Part shown: positions 1 through 11,938 of the stretch, in pieces
How the letters are laid out: each line of letters begins with the position of its first letter
How positions within the stretch are numbered: the stretch's first letter is position 1
Assembly (NCBI GenBank): GCA_015232395.1
Contig: JADFZT010000010.1
Coordinates: 23,766 to 84,100 of the forward strand
Reading direction: 5' to 3'
DNA: 60,335 nt
DNA from: Magnetococcales bacterium
GTDB taxonomy: Bacteria; Pseudomonadota; Magnetococcia; Magnetococcales; JADFZT01
Position numbers and translations under genes: made by a program
The notes under the pieces: model-generated
The model's input: the letters and a program-made list of their open reading frames with translations, nothing else
Told to the model about the DNA's origin: nothing
The model's database searches: none

Positions 1-267
1 ACACTCAAACAGATTTTTCAGGACAACTGGGAACCCTTTCTCCTCGCCTTCAAACACTTGGTCACCATCTATGTGGCTTACAACGTTTGGAAAATCATGA
101 ACTGCCGGGAACCGGAGGGGCTTGGTTACGCCACCTATGCCTGTCCCGACCACCCCGGAGAAACATGCCACATCCCCAGGTCTTGCAAAAGCCGTTTCTG
201 CTCGGTCTGCGCCAAAATCCAAATTGATGGATGGGTTGCAGACATGAACCGCCTGTTCCCCAATTGA
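1..267 (+). pseudogene. IS91-family transposase, N-terminal zinc-binding fragment
   Basis: The frame is open from the first base of the window and reads TLKQIFQDNWEPFL, then a cysteine-rich segment with CPDHPGETCHIPRSC and CKSRFCSVC. This is the N-terminal zinc-binding domain seen in IS91/IS1294-type rolling-circle transposases. The frame stops at 265-267 just after the zinc domain, where intact family members continue for some 250 more residues into the catalytic Y1/Y2 domain. The following 200 bases do not resemble the missing part in any frame I read, so this looks like a remnant rather than a simple frameshift. The upstream part lies outside the window. The family is fairly sure; whether the element is dead is likely. 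Confidence 0.75.
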
Positions 268-469
268 TCGCAGGAAATGATCCTGAAATCCGGATCACAA
301 TCGACCCTCAGTCCAAAAAAACAAGCCATCAGACAAATGAATTTCCAATTAGGATGGCTAATCTCCAACTTTGTTTTTCCGAAACATCGAGATAGTCATC
401 GCTCCAGTTGATCAGATCCACCATTATGTTTTACTCCTGGAGAATGATTCATTCTGAACGAACAGGTGA

Positions 470-1591
470 TCAGGTGATGCCAGCCTTGGCTTTGAGATCT
501 TCCTCAGAGTCGCCAAACTCCTCGGCAACCGCAAAAAATTCTTGGGATACCTCCAGAAAAGCATCCACCATGTCTGGGTCAAAATGGCTCCCCTTGCCCT
601 CTTCGATGATGGCCACAGCTTTTTCGTGTGGAAATGGCGGCTTGTAGACCCGGCGGCTGATCAGGGCGTCATAGACATCAGCAACCGCCATCAGACGTGC
701 TGAAATGGGAATGTCATCTTCCTTCAAGCCTTCCGGATAGCCGCTGCCGTTCCATTTTTCCTGGTGGTAGTAGGCGATCTCTTTGGCGAAAAGTAAAAAA
801 TTATCTGCACGGCTCATGGATTTTTCAGCAGCGGCAATGGCGTCGCGGCCATAAATGGTATGTTTTTTCATCTCATCAAACTCTTCCTCGGTGAGACGTC
901 CTGGCTTGAGCAGGATGTGATCCGGAACCCCCACCTTGCCGATGTCGTGGAGGGGAGCGGATTTGAAGAGGGTGGTGATGATGGATGGGGTGAGATAATC
1001 CTTGAACTTGGGATGGGTTTTGAGCTTTTCCGCAAGGACTTTGACATAGCGTTGAGTGCGGCGGATATGGTTGCCTGTCTCTGGATCCCGGGCCTCTGCC
1101 AAAGAGCCCATGGCCACCATGGTAACATCCTGCAACTCTTCCATCTGCTGGGTGCGTTCTACGACTTTTTCTTCAAGAATGTCGTTCTGACGCAGTAATA
1201 AATCCCGAGAGGTCTTCAGCTCCAGGTGGGTTTTGACGCGCTCCTTGAGAATCGGTGGGCTGATAGGTTTGGTGATGTAGTCTACGGCACCGACAGCAAG
1301 CCCCTTGGCTTCATCTTCCACCTCGGCCTTGGCGGTGAGAAAAATGACCGGAATGTCCCGGGTGGCCTCATTGGCCTTGATCCGTTGGCACACCTCATAG
1401 CCGTCCATCTCCGGCATCATGATATCCAGAAGGATCAGGTCGGGTTTTTTGCGTTCGATGATCTTGAGGGCCATTTTGCCATGGACAGCAGCTTGCACCA
1501 GATAGGTCTTGGAGAGCACTCCCTTGACCACATCGATATTGGCTGGGGTGTCATCGACCGCAAGAATGGTTAACTTGGCTTCCTGTTGCAT
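470..1591 (-). CDS. Response regulator with HD-GYP domain (probable cyclic-di-GMP phosphodiesterase)
   Basis: A 373-residue protein with an N-terminal receiver domain (about residues 1-120, ILAVDDTPANID and the phosphoacceptor in LILLDIMMPEMDG) and a C-terminal HD-GYP domain (about 165-345). The metal-binding and signature motifs are visible: HDIGKVGVP, KKHTIYG, a GYP loop reading HQEKWNGSGYP, and ADVYDAL. HD-GYP proteins of the RpfG type hydrolyse cyclic-di-GMP, and phosphorylation of the receiver controls this. The usual Asp of the HHExWDGxGYP loop is Asn here. I chose the ATG at 1591 because AGGAG lies six bases upstream and the receiver begins right after it; an in-frame start at 1633 would add 14 unconserved residues. 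It lies downstream of the giant hybrid kinase on the same strand, which could be its partner. Confidence 0.9.
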   Translation of the reverse strand: MQQEAKLTILAVDDTPANIDVVKGVLSKTYLVQAAVHGKMALKIIERKKPDLILLDIMMPEMDGYEVCQRIKANEATRDIPVIFLTAKAEVEDEAKGLAVGAVDYITKPISPPILKERVKTHLELKTSRDLLLRQNDILEEKVVERTQQMEELQDVTMVAMGSLAEARDPETGNHIRRTQRYVKVLAEKLKTHPKFKDYLTPSIITTLFKSAPLHDIGKVGVPDHILLKPGRLTEEEFDEMKKHTIYGRDAIAAAEKSMSRADNFLLFAKEIAYYHQEKWNGSGYPEGLKEDDIPISARLMAVADVYDALISRRVYKPPFPHEKAVAIIEEGKGSHFDPDMVDAFLEVSQEFFAVAEEFGDSEEDLKAKAGIT

Positions 1592-1747
1592 GCTTGTCTC
1601 CTGGTGGATCATCCAAGCTGGATGATGTCGCAACCTATCCGGTTAACGATGGCCTTACTCTGCCGCATTTTTTTTCATCCAGCTATAAACCCGGTCACGA
1701 TGATTTTATTTTCCAAGTTTATACCAGGCACATTTATATTGACAATA

Positions 1748-4700
1748 TCAAGCCTCACGAGCGCTTGCCAAAAGCTGTCCCGCAAAGGCCGCCGCTCCAT
1801 CGAAATCATACTCTCCCAAGAAGCCTTTCAGCTTTCCGAGCCCAGAGCGCAACTCCTCTTCGGTCACCTTGTTGAGGAGTTCATCCACCATTTCCTCAGC
1901 TGTGGCATCATAACCTTCAATTTTACTGGAAATCGATTCAAGGCTTTCGATCATCTCCTCTTTGGATGGTCCGGTATCGTTGCTTCCGGATGATTCAAGA
2001 TTCGGGAGAGTCAGAGACATCTCCTGGACCAGTTCTTCAGCTTGATCAAAGGCGTAGTCATCAAGGGCCTTGATCAGTCGGGAAGCGGGGTTTTCCAGGG
2101 GGGAGCCTGACACCAGCAAGGCCAGCTTTTCAGAGGTATCTGCAGCGGCGGAGTCGTAGTCGTCGATCTGGTTTTGCAATTGTTCCAGCAGGCTCTTGAT
2201 TTGGGTTGGATCCAGGGTGGCCGCAGCAGAGGTGGTGGCGGTTTGTTGGGCTAAGGCAATGTTGATGGTTTCCAGGGTTTCCGAGAGAATTTCAGCCACC
2301 ACTGCAAACAACCCTTCCAACGCATCATCTTCCCCATCCTTGAGGCATTTTTCCAGTTTTCCGGCCTCTTCCTGGAGTCTCACCGCACCGATATTGCCAG
2401 AGACTCCCTTCAGGGTGTGTGCCCCCCGGATAGCCCCTTCCTGGTCGCCTTCATCCAGGCTTTTTTGGATGCGTTCCAACACATCCCCTTCGCTGGTGAG
2501 CACCCGGCCCAGAAGCTTGCGATAGGCCTTTAGACTTCCCCCCACCCGCATGACAGCCCGTTCCACATCAAATCCAGGCAGCTCTGGCAGGGGTTCCTCC
2601 TCCTCGGATTTTTGGGAGGCTTTTTTCAAAAGCTCTTCCGGGATTTCCCGCTCTCCCGGCTTGATCCACTTGGCCAAGGCACCATACATCTCCTTGGGAT
2701 CAATGGGCTTGGCTACATGGTCGTTCATGCCAGCATCGAGACAGCGCTCCCGATCCCCGGCCATGGCGTTGGCGGTCATGGCGATGATGGGAAGTTCCTT
2801 GAAGGCCTCCTCCCCACGAATGGTACGGCTGGCTTCATAGCCATCCATCACCGGCATCTGGATATCCATCAATACCGCATCGAAGGATTCCCGCTTGACC
2901 CAATCGACCCCTTCCTGGCCGTTGTTGGCGATGGTGATGACAAATTGGGCCTGTTCCAATAGTTCGGAGGCCACCTGTTGATTGACCTCGTTGTCTTCCA
3001 CCAGCAAAATGCGGGCACCGGCGATGGTTTCCACCATCTCTTTGCCCAAGCGTGATGAGCTCTCCTTATCAGAGGTTTTTTCTGTCTCAAAGCCGTACAC
3101 CCCACTGACGATGGTGTCGAACAGGGTCGAGGCAGAGACAGGTTTCAAGAGAAAGCCATCCAGATTCACCTGCTCAGCCTGTTTGCGCACTTCCTCCCGA
3201 CCATGGGCGGTGACCAGGATTATTTTGGGTCGTACTGAAATTTCCGACAGATTTTGGATGGTCCGGGTGGTTTCGATACCGTCCAATCCAGGCATTCTCC
3301 AATCCATGAGTACCAGGTCGAAGGGGTTGCCTCCCGCCGAAGCTTCGATCAATCGTTTCACGGCAGCCTCACCTGATGAGACCTCTTCAGCTGTCAGGGA
3401 ATAGCCTTGGAGCAAATTGACCAAAATTTCCCGGGAGTCGGCGCTATCGTCTACTACCAGTACCCTGAGGTGATGAAGTTCCTCGGGTACGATCCGGGCA
3501 TTGGTTCCAGCCTCACCGTGACGGCCAAAGACAGCCGTAAAGCGGAAGGAACTGCCATGTCCGGGCTCGCTTTCCACCCAGATCTTGCCGTTCATCATCT
3601 CCACAAAGCGCTTGCTGATGGTGAGTCCCAGACCGGTACCGCCAAACTTGCGGGTAGTGGAGGTGTCCGCTTGGGAGAAGGCCTGGAACAGGCGGCCTAT
3701 CTGCTCCTTGGTCATGCCGATACCGGTATCCTGTACTGAAAAACGCAGGGTAACGGGGTGGTCATCTTTCAGTTCTGTGGCCAGCCTGGCCTCTTCTCCC
3801 ACAGTGACCGGCAGACCGTCCTCCCCCATCAACTCGATGCGGATGACCACCTCTCCGGATTCGGTAAATTTGACCGCATTGTTGGCGAGGTTGACCAAAA
3901 TCTGGCTCAGACGTAAGGGATCTCCCATCAGGCCGTTGGGAACAGCGGGGCTGGGGGAGATGAGAAATTCCAGCCCCTTTTCACGGGTTTTGACAGTGAT
4001 CAGGCTGGCCAGATTGTCCAACACTTCATCCAGTTGGAAGGGGGCGGACTCCATGTCCATTTTGCCCGCTTCAATTTTGGAGAAGTCGAGAATATCGTTG
4101 ATAATACCGAGCAGGGAGTTGGCTGCATTGAATGTTTTGGTAACATAATCCCGCTGCTTGGTGGTGAGTTCAGTCTGCAACGCCAGGTGGCTCATGCCGA
4201 TGATGGCGTTCATGGGGGTGCGGATTTCGTGGCTCATGTTGGCCAAAAAGTCACTTTTGGCCCGAGTGGCGTCTTCAGCAGCTTCTTTGGCTTTTTTCAG
4301 CCCTTCCTCAGCCTCTTTTCGCTCGGTGATATCTTTGGTGAAAGCCATGATGATCTCATTGCTATCACATTTGGCCAGAGAGGCACTCATTTCCACGGGA
4401 AAGGTACGGCCATCCTTGGTTCGGTGTTTGGATTCCAGGGTGATGCTCTCCTGATGGCGAAATTTTTCCAACAGATCCTCCACCGCTTTCTGGGGAAAAG
4501 CGGTATCGATATCCCGAATCTGCATCTGGAGTAGCTCTGCCTGGGAATAGCCCAACCTTTGGCAGGCGGTATTGTTGACATAGGTAAAACGGCCACCATC
4601 GGTCTGCATCCAGAAGATCGCCTCTGCGGCATGGTCCACGGCGTGTTGGGTGAAGAGAAGGGCTCTCTCGGCTTCCTTGCGGGCCTCCTCGGAGCGCAGG

Positions 4701-7700
4701 GAGATGACCCCGTGGGAGACGTTGTCCGCCAGGCGCTCCAGTGCTTGGATGTTTTCACTCTCAAAGCCATCTGTCTCCCGGGAATAAACCAACAGGCAGC
4801 CGAAGGTTTTTTCCTGATCTTTCAGGGGGAGGGCAAGGACTGAGTGGTAGTTTCGCTCCAGAGCGGCCTCCCGCCAGGGCTCGAAGCTGAGTTCGGTTTT
4901 GGTGTCTCGAACCAGATGGGGTTGACCACTTCGGATCGTTATTCCCGCTGGCCCCTGACCTGTGGGGGATTCACTGTCCCAGGAAAATCCCCCCTTCCTG
5001 AGATAGCCCTGTTCGATCCCGGCATGGGCGACGGCCTGGATGGTTTTTTGTTCATCGTTGCGAGCCAGACCAGCCCATACCATGGCTTTTTCGTTGTTTT
5101 GGACAATGGTTCGGCAGATCTGGGTGAGCAGATCTTCTTCGGTGGTGGCTTGAAGCACGATTTCGTTGGCGTGGCTTAAGGTGCTCAGATCCCGGTTGGA
5201 TTGAGCAATTTTGATCTCCGCCTGTTTGCGTTTGGTAATCTCGGTGCCGATACAACAGATGATGGGAAGTTCGACTGTGGTCATGCCCAAGGGAAAGAAT
5301 GTGGTATCGAAAAACCGTTCTCCATCAGGGCCAGGAAAGGCCAGTTCCATCTCCCAGGAGAGCCCTCGCTGCAATACCCACTTTTCGGCCTGCTCCATTT
5401 GGTTTACCAAGGAGGTAGGGAAGAGATCACGATGCTTTTTGCCCAGGAGTTGTTCCAAGGGAGTGGCGACCAGCTCTTCAAAACGGCTGTTGGCGAATAT
5501 GATATTCTCTTTGGGATGTTTGAGATAGACGATATTGTTCATGTTTCTCAATATCGCATCCATCTGGTCCTTGGACTCGTTGAGGCTCTTTTCCGCCTCT
5601 TGTCGCAAATGGGCAGAGTAGAGGGTTTTGACTCCATAGGAGATGTTTTGTGAAAGCCGTTCGAGAATGGCGACGTTTTCCTCATCAAAGGTATCCGTCG
5701 AATCGGAATAGATGGCCAAGACCCCTGTTTCGTTGTCATTGAAAAAAATTGGGAAAAAAGCGCTCGAACCTATCCCGCGATTTTTGGTCTCCTGGATCCA
5801 GCCGGCGTGGCTCCATTCAGTCTCGATATTTTGCAAAACGATGGCTGCCCAGTGGACCATGGTTTTGATTTCAGGATAGTTTTTCAGTTCGTCTTGTGGG
5901 CAGTCGTTGGTTAAAAAATTGACATAACCGTTATCAGCGCCATGGGAGGCCAGAATACGGAAGGAATTTTTTGTATCATCGACCGCTACGGGGGCTCCAC
6001 CAGCCATACCGATCCAGGTAAATTTGGCTTCGAAGATATCGACGATAACTTGGCAAATTTTTTCGAGCAGCTGTTTGGTATCGGTGGCCTGAAAGAGAAT
6101 TTCGTTGCAGCGGCTTAAGAGTTCATAATTGGTCCGGGATTTTTTTATCGCCTCTTCGGTTTGCTTGCGTTCGGTTTCGTCCCGTACCACACCCACCATC
6201 CGTGTGGGAGCCCCCGCTTTGTCTCGGGCTACGATCATGCCGCTGGAAAAAAACCATTTCATCTCACCGCTTGGTGTAAAAGCGCGATATTCCACCAGAT
6301 AGTCGTGGGTCAAACCTTCCCGATAATTTTTCCCGGAAGTGAGAACCTGGTCCCGATCCTCCGGATGGATAGAGTTAATCCACTCCTCATGGGTGATATC
6401 GGCATCTTCCGGCAGACCCATCATCTCCCGGTAGAGATCGTTGACTATGGTTTTGTTAGAGACCAGATCGGCATCCCAGAAGCCCAGATTGCCACCGTCG
6501 AGCGCCATGTTGACCCGTTCCTCACGCTCCTGGAGAACCTCGGCATTGCGTCTCTCTTCGGTGACGTCGGAAAGAGTGACCACCACGCCCCCCCCTTCGG
6601 TGGGGGCTTGGCGCAGGTCGAGTATGGTGCCACCCGGGACATGGAGTTCTCGGCGGACGGTATCCCGACGTCGATAGGCTTCCAAGCGCTGCTCGATTAA
6701 AAATTCCACATCGAGGGAGCCATAGTTTTCACGGGCGGCCAGATGACGCACCATCTTTTCTACGGATGCCCCAACGTCAATCAGACCCTCGGGCAGTTGC
6801 AGCAGCTCCAGGTAACGTTGGTTGAAAAAAATAAAGTTGAGATCTTCATCCAGCATGAAGAGTCCATCGGACATGCTGGAGAGGGCCAGGTTCAGGCGTT
6901 CGTAGATATTTTCAAGCTCAGTGGTGCGCTCCAGAACCTTCCCTTCCAGTTCATCCCGGGCACGGGCCATGGTGCGGGTGGCCCGTTCTCCCAAGAGGAC
7001 GGTAAACATGGTCAGCGCGACGGAGAGGAGCAGGGTGAGACCGGTGATGATCAGCAGGTTTTGGCGCAGGTCAAAATAGCCGGCCAATGCCTCCTCCATA
7101 TCGATCTCAGTGGTTATTCCCAATCCCAGATGCTGTTCCCACTGCCACGCCCCCAAAACTGTAACGCCTCGATAATCCCGATAGCCGTTGGTGTCGACGA
7201 CAATGTGCCCATGCCCGGCTTCGACACTGTTTTCAGCCATTTCCCAGCCTTGGCGAATGGCGTTCAGGGCCATATGGGTGAAGGGGAGCTCGTCTCTGGT
7301 TTTTTCAGGGCGGAACCCTTCGAGCAGATTGCCCCCGGGGTCGCGCACATAAATTTTTCCGTGGGCTTTTTCTCCCGGCTCCAAAAGACCAATCTCGTAG
7401 AGATCTGATTTGAATCGGCTGTCAGAGACCATGCGTCCTTCAAAATCAAAGGCATAGCTCTCACCGGACTGGCCGATGCGCCCGGCTTGTATGATTTTGG
7501 AGAGCTGCCCTTCCGGTAGCAGCCGTTGGGTCATCACCGCAATGACCGAGCCGTCCGAATCTCGGATGGGAGCGGCAAAAAACATGGTGAGAGGTAGCTT
7601 GTTGGCTGTTTTTGATTTGGGTTGACCTAGAGTTACGTCAGAGCGGATGGGGGGAATAAAGACCGCTTCTCCAAGGAATGCCCGCTCCAGGAGTTCCGGT

Positions 7701-9907
7701 TTTTGTCGGGCAATCAGATTTTCGCTACCGAGGTTCGAATCCCGGCGGGAGCCGATGGAAATGGTGTCCGGGTTGATGATGAAAAAACCGATCCGGCCGA
7801 ATTCATTCTTCCTCTTGGCGAAAAAGGCTCTGGCTTCAGCCAACGCTTCAGACTGTTTTAACGCTTCATGGGTGGAGGGAACCATGAGCAGCCGCCGGGT
7901 GATGGCAGCAAGCTCCGGATCCCGCCCCAGTTGCATCATGAAATTTTTCCGTTCCGCCACCCAGGAATCGAGCCGGTCCATGGTGGTTTCAAGCGCCACT
8001 TGAAGATCACCACGCACATTTTCCAGGGTATTTTTGCGGTTTTGGGAAAGGGTGTACCAGACCAGGCCGGACACCACCATGGCCACCAGGCTCATGCCGG
8101 AAAAAGCGATGATGCGAAAGCGCAGGGTGCCAAAAATGCGGGCGATGGATTCATCGGAGACCAGCCGAGGTAAGATCAGGGTGCCAAAAATCAGCACCAA
8201 AAACACCACCACGCTGCTGCCCATGAGCCACTTGGAATTGAGTGTGTTTTCTGAAGATGGGCCAGCACTCTCCCCTTTCGGGTGATCTGAAGGGGATGAT
8301 TTTTCCAGGGAGGGGATCCATTTGTTTTGAATGAGGGAAAGCTTTCCCGGAGGAATGGTCGCAAGTCCCTTGTTGATCAGGGCCACCAGTTGGGGCCAGT
8401 CGGAACGCACCGCAATGGAGAGTCTTCGGGGGGGAAGATTGGTTATCCCGGCAATTTTAAGCTCCAGCAATCCTTCCTGCTCAATCAGATAGCTGATGGA
8501 GCCCTGATAACCGATATAGTAATCCGCTTTATTTTCCAGAATCTGATTGAGCCCATCCAGGGGAGTCGGGACTTCCTCAAAGGCGATCTGGGGATATTTA
8601 TCCCGCAGGTAGGAGACAACGGCATAACCTTGGGCCACCACCACTCGATATGGGGTGAGTTGTGCAGGGTCTTCGATATTGGGGCTGTCGTAGCGGGCTG
8701 CGGCTACGATGGGCATGGTGACAATGGGGTGGGACCATTTTAAAAATTTTCGCCGCTCGGGGGTTTGTGAAGCCAAAGAGATGACGTCTATCTCCCGTCT
8801 TTTTGCCCCTTCAGTCACTTCATTCCAGGAGAGGTTTGGCACCAGCTGAAAGTTGATGCCGAGTTTTTGCTCAAGGAGGTCGAGCACTTCGGCGGCAATG
8901 CCGTCATGGGCTCCCAAAGCGTTGATATAGTCAAAGGGTGGCCAAGCCGGATCCACACCCAGGCGAATTGTCGGGTGCTGCTCAATCCACTTTTTTTCCT
9001 CTGGGGTGAGGGGGGTGCGTTTCAGGGTTTCGATGGGGGTGGTGGTCAGCCAACGGCGTTGGATTTCCCGTTTATCCTTGGCGGTGATCGCCTGGACCCC
9101 CTTGATGAGAATCGATGCGAGAATGGGCAGATCCTGATGGGTGGCGATGTTGAGCAGCGCCAGTTCCGGGTCTCCCATTTTGACCTCGCCGGAGACCGTG
9201 AGATCACTCATCATATGGTGGGCCAGGAGATGATTGAACACGGCCAGCTCCCCCAACGCTGCATCTGCCTGGCCGAAGCTTACCGCTTTCATGGTTTCGA
9301 TGGTGCCTTTTAAAGGCAGGACGGTGATGAGGGGATAGTCCCGCTTTAAAAGTTCCTCATAAAAAAAGCCCTTGGGCACGGAGACGGTCTTGCCAAAAAG
9401 TTGCTCCAGGTTTTGATAGGGGGTGTCTCGCTGGCTCAGGATAGTGTTGGGGTTTTCAGCATAGGGGGGGGTGTAGAGTAGATATTTTTCCCGCTCAGGG
9501 GTTTTGACGATATTGAGCATCACGTCAAGGGTGCGGGCCTTCATCATCTCCAAAAAGTCATTCCAGGAAGGACCGGTGATATATTCCACTTCCAGGCCAG
9601 CCTTTTGGGCCAGGAGATTCATATAGTCGATGGAGTATCCCTTGGGCTGGCCCTCCTCAGCAAAGTTGAATGGGGGCCAGTTGGTCTCATTGTGGACACG
9701 GATTTTGGGGTTTTGAGCGATCCAGGCTTTTTCTTCAGGGGTGAGATCCAGTGTCCTTAATGGTGTTGCTGATTTGCTGACCTGAGTGGTCGCAGGAGCT
9801 GCTTGAAGCCCTGGAGGAGAGAGTGCCAAGCAAAGGAACAGCGATATGCCCACAAGCCATGGGAGCAGGGCAGCAGCTCTGTTCAATTGAAAATAGGGCG
9901 TGTTCAT
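1748..9907 (-). CDS. Giant multi-sensor hybrid histidine kinase (2,719 aa)
   Basis: Approximate order: signal peptide (1-37), two periplasmic solute-binding (SBP_bac_3-like) domains (55-285, 300-540), membrane segment, second membrane segment, large Cache-like extracytoplasmic region (640-975), membrane segment, PAS, PAS, GAF, PAS, GAF, PAS, HisKA, HATPase, two receivers, Hpt and a helical tail. The phosphorylated His is residue 1893 in [10 protein letters not shown]. Receivers show [18 protein letters not shown] and [21 protein letters not shown]. The Hpt reads [11 protein letters not shown]. This is an ArcB/BvgS-like phosphorelay with duplicated ligand-binding domains. The tail (about 2567-2719) holds two similar helical units also found once in the kinase at 36918-40304. 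The ATG at 9907 is chosen before the signal peptide; a TTG at 9922 is possible. Output is unknown; the HD-GYP regulator downstream is a candidate. Confidence 0.9.
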   Translation of the reverse strand: MNTPYFQLNRAAALLPWLVGISLFLCLALSPPGLQAAPATTQVSKSATPLRTLDLTPEEKAWIAQNPKIRVHNETNWPPFNFAEEGQPKGYSIDYMNLLAQKAGLEVEYITGPSWNDFLEMMKARTLDVMLNIVKTPEREKYLLYTPPYAENPNTILSQRDTPYQNLEQLFGKTVSVPKGFFYEELLKRDYPLITVLPLKGTIETMKAVSFGQADAALGELAVFNHLLAHHMMSDLTVSGEVKMGDPELALLNIATHQDLPILASILIKGVQAITAKDKREIQRRWLTTTPIETLKRTPLTPEEKKWIEQHPTIRLGVDPAWPPFDYINALGAHDGIAAEVLDLLEQKLGINFQLVPNLSWNEVTEGAKRREIDVISLASQTPERRKFLKWSHPIVTMPIVAAARYDSPNIEDPAQLTPYRVVVAQGYAVVSYLRDKYPQIAFEEVPTPLDGLNQILENKADYYIGYQGSISYLIEQEGLLELKIAGITNLPPRRLSIAVRSDWPQLVALINKGLATIPPGKLSLIQNKWIPSLEKSSPSDHPKGESAGPSSENTLNSKWLMGSSVVVFLVLIFGTLILPRLVSDESIARIFGTLRFRIIAFSGMSLVAMVVSGLVWYTLSQNRKNTLENVRGDLQVALETTMDRLDSWVAERKNFMMQLGRDPELAAITRRLLMVPSTHEALKQSEALAEARAFFAKRKNEFGRIGFFIINPDTISIGSRRDSNLGSENLIARQKPELLERAFLGEAVFIPPIRSDVTLGQPKSKTANKLPLTMFFAAPIRDSDGSVIAVMTQRLLPEGQLSKIIQAGRIGQSGESYAFDFEGRMVSDSRFKSDLYEIGLLEPGEKAHGKIYVRDPGGNLLEGFRPEKTRDELPFTHMALNAIRQGWEMAENSVEAGHGHIVVDTNGYRDYRGVTVLGAWQWEQHLGLGITTEIDMEEALAGYFDLRQNLLIITGLTLLLSVALTMFTVLLGERATRTMARARDELEGKVLERTTELENIYERLNLALSSMSDGLFMLDEDLNFIFFNQRYLELLQLPEGLIDVGASVEKMVRHLAARENYGSLDVEFLIEQRLEAYRRRDTVRRELHVPGGTILDLRQAPTEGGGVVVTLSDVTEERRNAEVLQEREERVNMALDGGNLGFWDADLVSNKTIVNDLYREMMGLPEDADITHEEWINSIHPEDRDQVLTSGKNYREGLTHDYLVEYRAFTPSGEMKWFFSSGMIVARDKAGAPTRMVGVVRDETERKQTEEAIKKSRTNYELLSRCNEILFQATDTKQLLEKICQVIVDIFEAKFTWIGMAGGAPVAVDDTKNSFRILASHGADNGYVNFLTNDCPQDELKNYPEIKTMVHWAAIVLQNIETEWSHAGWIQETKNRGIGSSAFFPIFFNDNETGVLAIYSDSTDTFDEENVAILERLSQNISYGVKTLYSAHLRQEAEKSLNESKDQMDAILRNMNNIVYLKHPKENIIFANSRFEELVATPLEQLLGKKHRDLFPTSLVNQMEQAEKWVLQRGLSWEMELAFPGPDGERFFDTTFFPLGMTTVELPIICCIGTEITKRKQAEIKIAQSNRDLSTLSHANEIVLQATTEEDLLTQICRTIVQNNEKAMVWAGLARNDEQKTIQAVAHAGIEQGYLRKGGFSWDSESPTGQGPAGITIRSGQPHLVRDTKTELSFEPWREAALERNYHSVLALPLKDQEKTFGCLLVYSRETDGFESENIQALERLADNVSHGVISLRSEEARKEAERALLFTQHAVDHAAEAIFWMQTDGGRFTYVNNTACQRLGYSQAELLQMQIRDIDTAFPQKAVEDLLEKFRHQESITLESKHRTKDGRTFPVEMSASLAKCDSNEIIMAFTKDITERKEAEEGLKKAKEAAEDATRAKSDFLANMSHEIRTPMNAIIGMSHLALQTELTTKQRDYVTKTFNAANSLLGIINDILDFSKIEAGKMDMESAPFQLDEVLDNLASLITVKTREKGLEFLISPSPAVPNGLMGDPLRLSQILVNLANNAVKFTESGEVVIRIELMGEDGLPVTVGEEARLATELKDDHPVTLRFSVQDTGIGMTKEQIGRLFQAFSQADTSTTRKFGGTGLGLTISKRFVEMMNGKIWVESEPGHGSSFRFTAVFGRHGEAGTNARIVPEELHHLRVLVVDDSADSREILVNLLQGYSLTAEEVSSGEAAVKRLIEASAGGNPFDLVLMDWRMPGLDGIETTRTIQNLSEISVRPKIILVTAHGREEVRKQAEQVNLDGFLLKPVSASTLFDTIVSGVYGFETEKTSDKESSSRLGKEMVETIAGARILLVEDNEVNQQVASELLEQAQFVITIANNGQEGVDWVKRESFDAVLMDIQMPVMDGYEASRTIRGEEAFKELPIIAMTANAMAGDRERCLDAGMNDHVAKPIDPKEMYGALAKWIKPGEREIPEELLKKASQKSEEEEPLPELPGFDVERAVMRVGGSLKAYRKLLGRVLTSEGDVLERIQKSLDEGDQEGAIRGAHTLKGVSGNIGAVRLQEEAGKLEKCLKDGEDDALEGLFAVVAEILSETLETINIALAQQTATTSAAATLDPTQIKSLLEQLQNQIDDYDSAAADTSEKLALLVSGSPLENPASRLIKALDDYAFDQAEELVQEMSLTLPNLESSGSNDTGPSKEEMIESLESISSKIEGYDATAEEMVDELLNKVTEEELRSGLGKLKGFLGEYDFDGAAAFAGQLLASAREA

Positions 9908-10123
9908 CGGTGGGATTCCCAATCAGATCAATATTGCCAAACCCGCCCGATGGTAACATGTTTGGTAAAATGGACGCTACGTTCCTGTATCTAATCTGCA
10001 TTTTGTCATCTTTTTTGCCAAACTGGAGCAATTTTCTTGGAAAAGGTTCACGCATTTTTCCATCAAGCTTTTCAAAAGAGGGGACAGGCAGCACACGATA
10101 GGAATAAATGGAGTGATTCTTGT

Positions 10124-11938
10124 CTATGGTCTGTTTAGTGGCTTTTCCAACCTGTTTTGTAAGGGGGTCAGACGTTGGACCAGGGGTTGGATGTACTCTT
10201 GATAGTGCTCCCAGCGGGCTACGGAGCGGCGGTGGACCGGCTCTCTGACTTGGGCGTTACTGGCGGTGTTGACCATTCTCCGGGAGCGGTGAAAGCTGAG
10301 GCAGGCGGGATCCCACTCCAAGCCACAATGGTCGATCAGGCGGCGGATGTGGGGTTCGGGTTCGGTGACCAGATCTTCGTAAATGATTTCCAATAAGTCT
10401 GGAAAGCAGTTGCGCCACTGTTCGGTCAGAGTGGCATATCCTTCCACGTAGGCGGCAATGCCATCCAGGGAAAAGGCGTAGCCGTGGCTGGGGAGAAAGT
10501 TTTGAAAATAGATCGAAAGCGCCGTATCCAGCAGATTGCGGCGGCAGTGGATCAGGGTGGCTTTGGGAAAGAGGGTGCGGATTAAACCCAGGTGAAAAAA
10601 ATCTCCGGGCATTTTGTTGATCACCCGGGCAGCCCCCTGGCTGAGAGCGTCTATTTCCTGGAGATAATCCTGGCCCAGGCGGCGTAGATGGGGGAGGGTG
10701 AGGGCCTCCAGGGTGTCGGGATAGGGGGCTTTATGGTTGAGCCGGGTGGGGAGGGTTTGACTGAGGGCATGCATGTGTTCCAATTCTCCCGCACCAAAGG
10801 CTTGGGGATGGCTTGCCAAAATCTGCTCCACCAGGGAGGTGCCGGAACGGGGCAGCCCCACCACAAAAATCGGTCGCCGGGAGGCCAACCCCCCATCTCG
10901 CCATTTTTCAAACCATTCCGGAGAAAAGCGGGCGATGAGGCGTTGGACGAGCTGGATGTGGGCCTCGGAATCAAAAGGGGCCTGGGGGCGCTTCAAAATG
11001 TTGCCCTGGTCATAGTGATGGAATGCCCGATCCCACGCCTGGCAGTCGTCGTGCACCTTGCCAAGGGCAAAATGGAGGTCGATGCGGCCTGTGGCTGAGA
11101 GGTGCGGGTTATTGAGCGCAGCCTCCATCTTTTGGATCTCTTCTTGATCTTGGGGGCCGTAACGATGGGTTTTGGCCAAATGAGGCCACACCTCACCAAA
11201 ATCGGGGTGTTGCTCAAGGGCCTTTAAAAAATGTTCTCTGGCCGCTTTCAACTCCCCCCGATCCAGAGCGATTCCCCCCAGACCAAACCAGGCAGGGGCA
11301 AAGTGGGGTGCCAGCTGGGTGGCTTGGCGATAACTTGTTTCAGCGGCCTCGTGGCGATTGGTTCCTTTGAGCAGACTCCCCAGCCCACAATGCAAAATCG
11401 CCTGATGGGGGTGTTGCGCCAGCCCGTGGCGGTAGAGTCGCTCTCCCGTCTGATAATCCCCCATTCGCACCGCGATAATCGCCAGATTGTTGAGGGCTGT
11501 CAGATGGTTGGGATCTTGAGCCACGATTTTTTGAAAAAAAGCCGCCGCTTGTTTGATTTGACCCAGACCCATGAGGATGAGCCCCATCTCTTCCAGGGCT
11601 GAAATCAGGGTGGGCTCCAAGATGAGGGCCTGGGAGAGGCTTTCGATGGCGGGTTTGTGGTGACCGGCCAGGCGCAGCAGATGTCCCCGCTCAAACCACA
11701 ATGAGGCCGTCTGGGGGAGCTGTTTCAGGCCCTTCTCCAGGGTTGTGAGAGCCCCTTGGGCCTGGCCTGCTTGGCGCTCCAGTTGGGCCAATAGCCGCCA
11801 AGCAGACCACTCTTTGGGAAAACGTTTTACCAGGGTGCGGGCCTGGGACAGTGCCGACTCCGGATCCATCCCGGTTAGCGCTTTTTCGAACGCTGCCAGC
11901 GCCTTGGTGAAAGTGGAGGAGGAGTGGGGTGTCGTCAT
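10124..11938 (-). CDS. TPR-repeat sulfotransferase
   Basis: A 604-residue cytoplasmic protein without a signal peptide. About residues 1-300 are tetratricopeptide repeats (for example LWFERGHLLRLAGHHKPAIE and LTALNNLAIIAVRMGDYQTG). The C-terminal half is a Sulfotransfer_3-type domain with the 5'-PAPS-binding loop FVVGLPRSGTSLVEQIL near residue 355 and a later region (TLIHCRRNLLDTALSIYFQN) that fits the 3'-phosphate-binding site. Proteins of this kind transfer sulfate from PAPS to a carbohydrate or peptide; the acceptor cannot be told from sequence. It is transcribed toward the giant kinase with about 215 bases between them. No clear ribosome-binding site precedes the chosen ATG. The domain assignment is firm and the substrate unknown. 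Confidence 0.88.
   Translation of the reverse strand: MTTPHSSSTFTKALAAFEKALTGMDPESALSQARTLVKRFPKEWSAWRLLAQLERQAGQAQGALTTLEKGLKQLPQTASLWFERGHLLRLAGHHKPAIESLSQALILEPTLISALEEMGLILMGLGQIKQAAAFFQKIVAQDPNHLTALNNLAIIAVRMGDYQTGERLYRHGLAQHPHQAILHCGLGSLLKGTNRHEAAETSYRQATQLAPHFAPAWFGLGGIALDRGELKAAREHFLKALEQHPDFGEVWPHLAKTHRYGPQDQEEIQKMEAALNNPHLSATGRIDLHFALGKVHDDCQAWDRAFHHYDQGNILKRPQAPFDSEAHIQLVQRLIARFSPEWFEKWRDGGLASRRPIFVVGLPRSGTSLVEQILASHPQAFGAGELEHMHALSQTLPTRLNHKAPYPDTLEALTLPHLRRLGQDYLQEIDALSQGAARVINKMPGDFFHLGLIRTLFPKATLIHCRRNLLDTALSIYFQNFLPSHGYAFSLDGIAAYVEGYATLTEQWRNCFPDLLEIIYEDLVTEPEPHIRRLIDHCGLEWDPACLSFHRSRRMVNTASNAQVREPVHRRSVARWEHYQEYIQPLVQRLTPLQNRLEKPLNRP

Noticed and set aside
7731-7746. AGGTTCGAATCCCGGC, resembling the T arm of a tRNA
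   Set aside because: It lies inside the conserved coding sequence of the giant kinase, and no acceptor or anticodon arm surrounds it.
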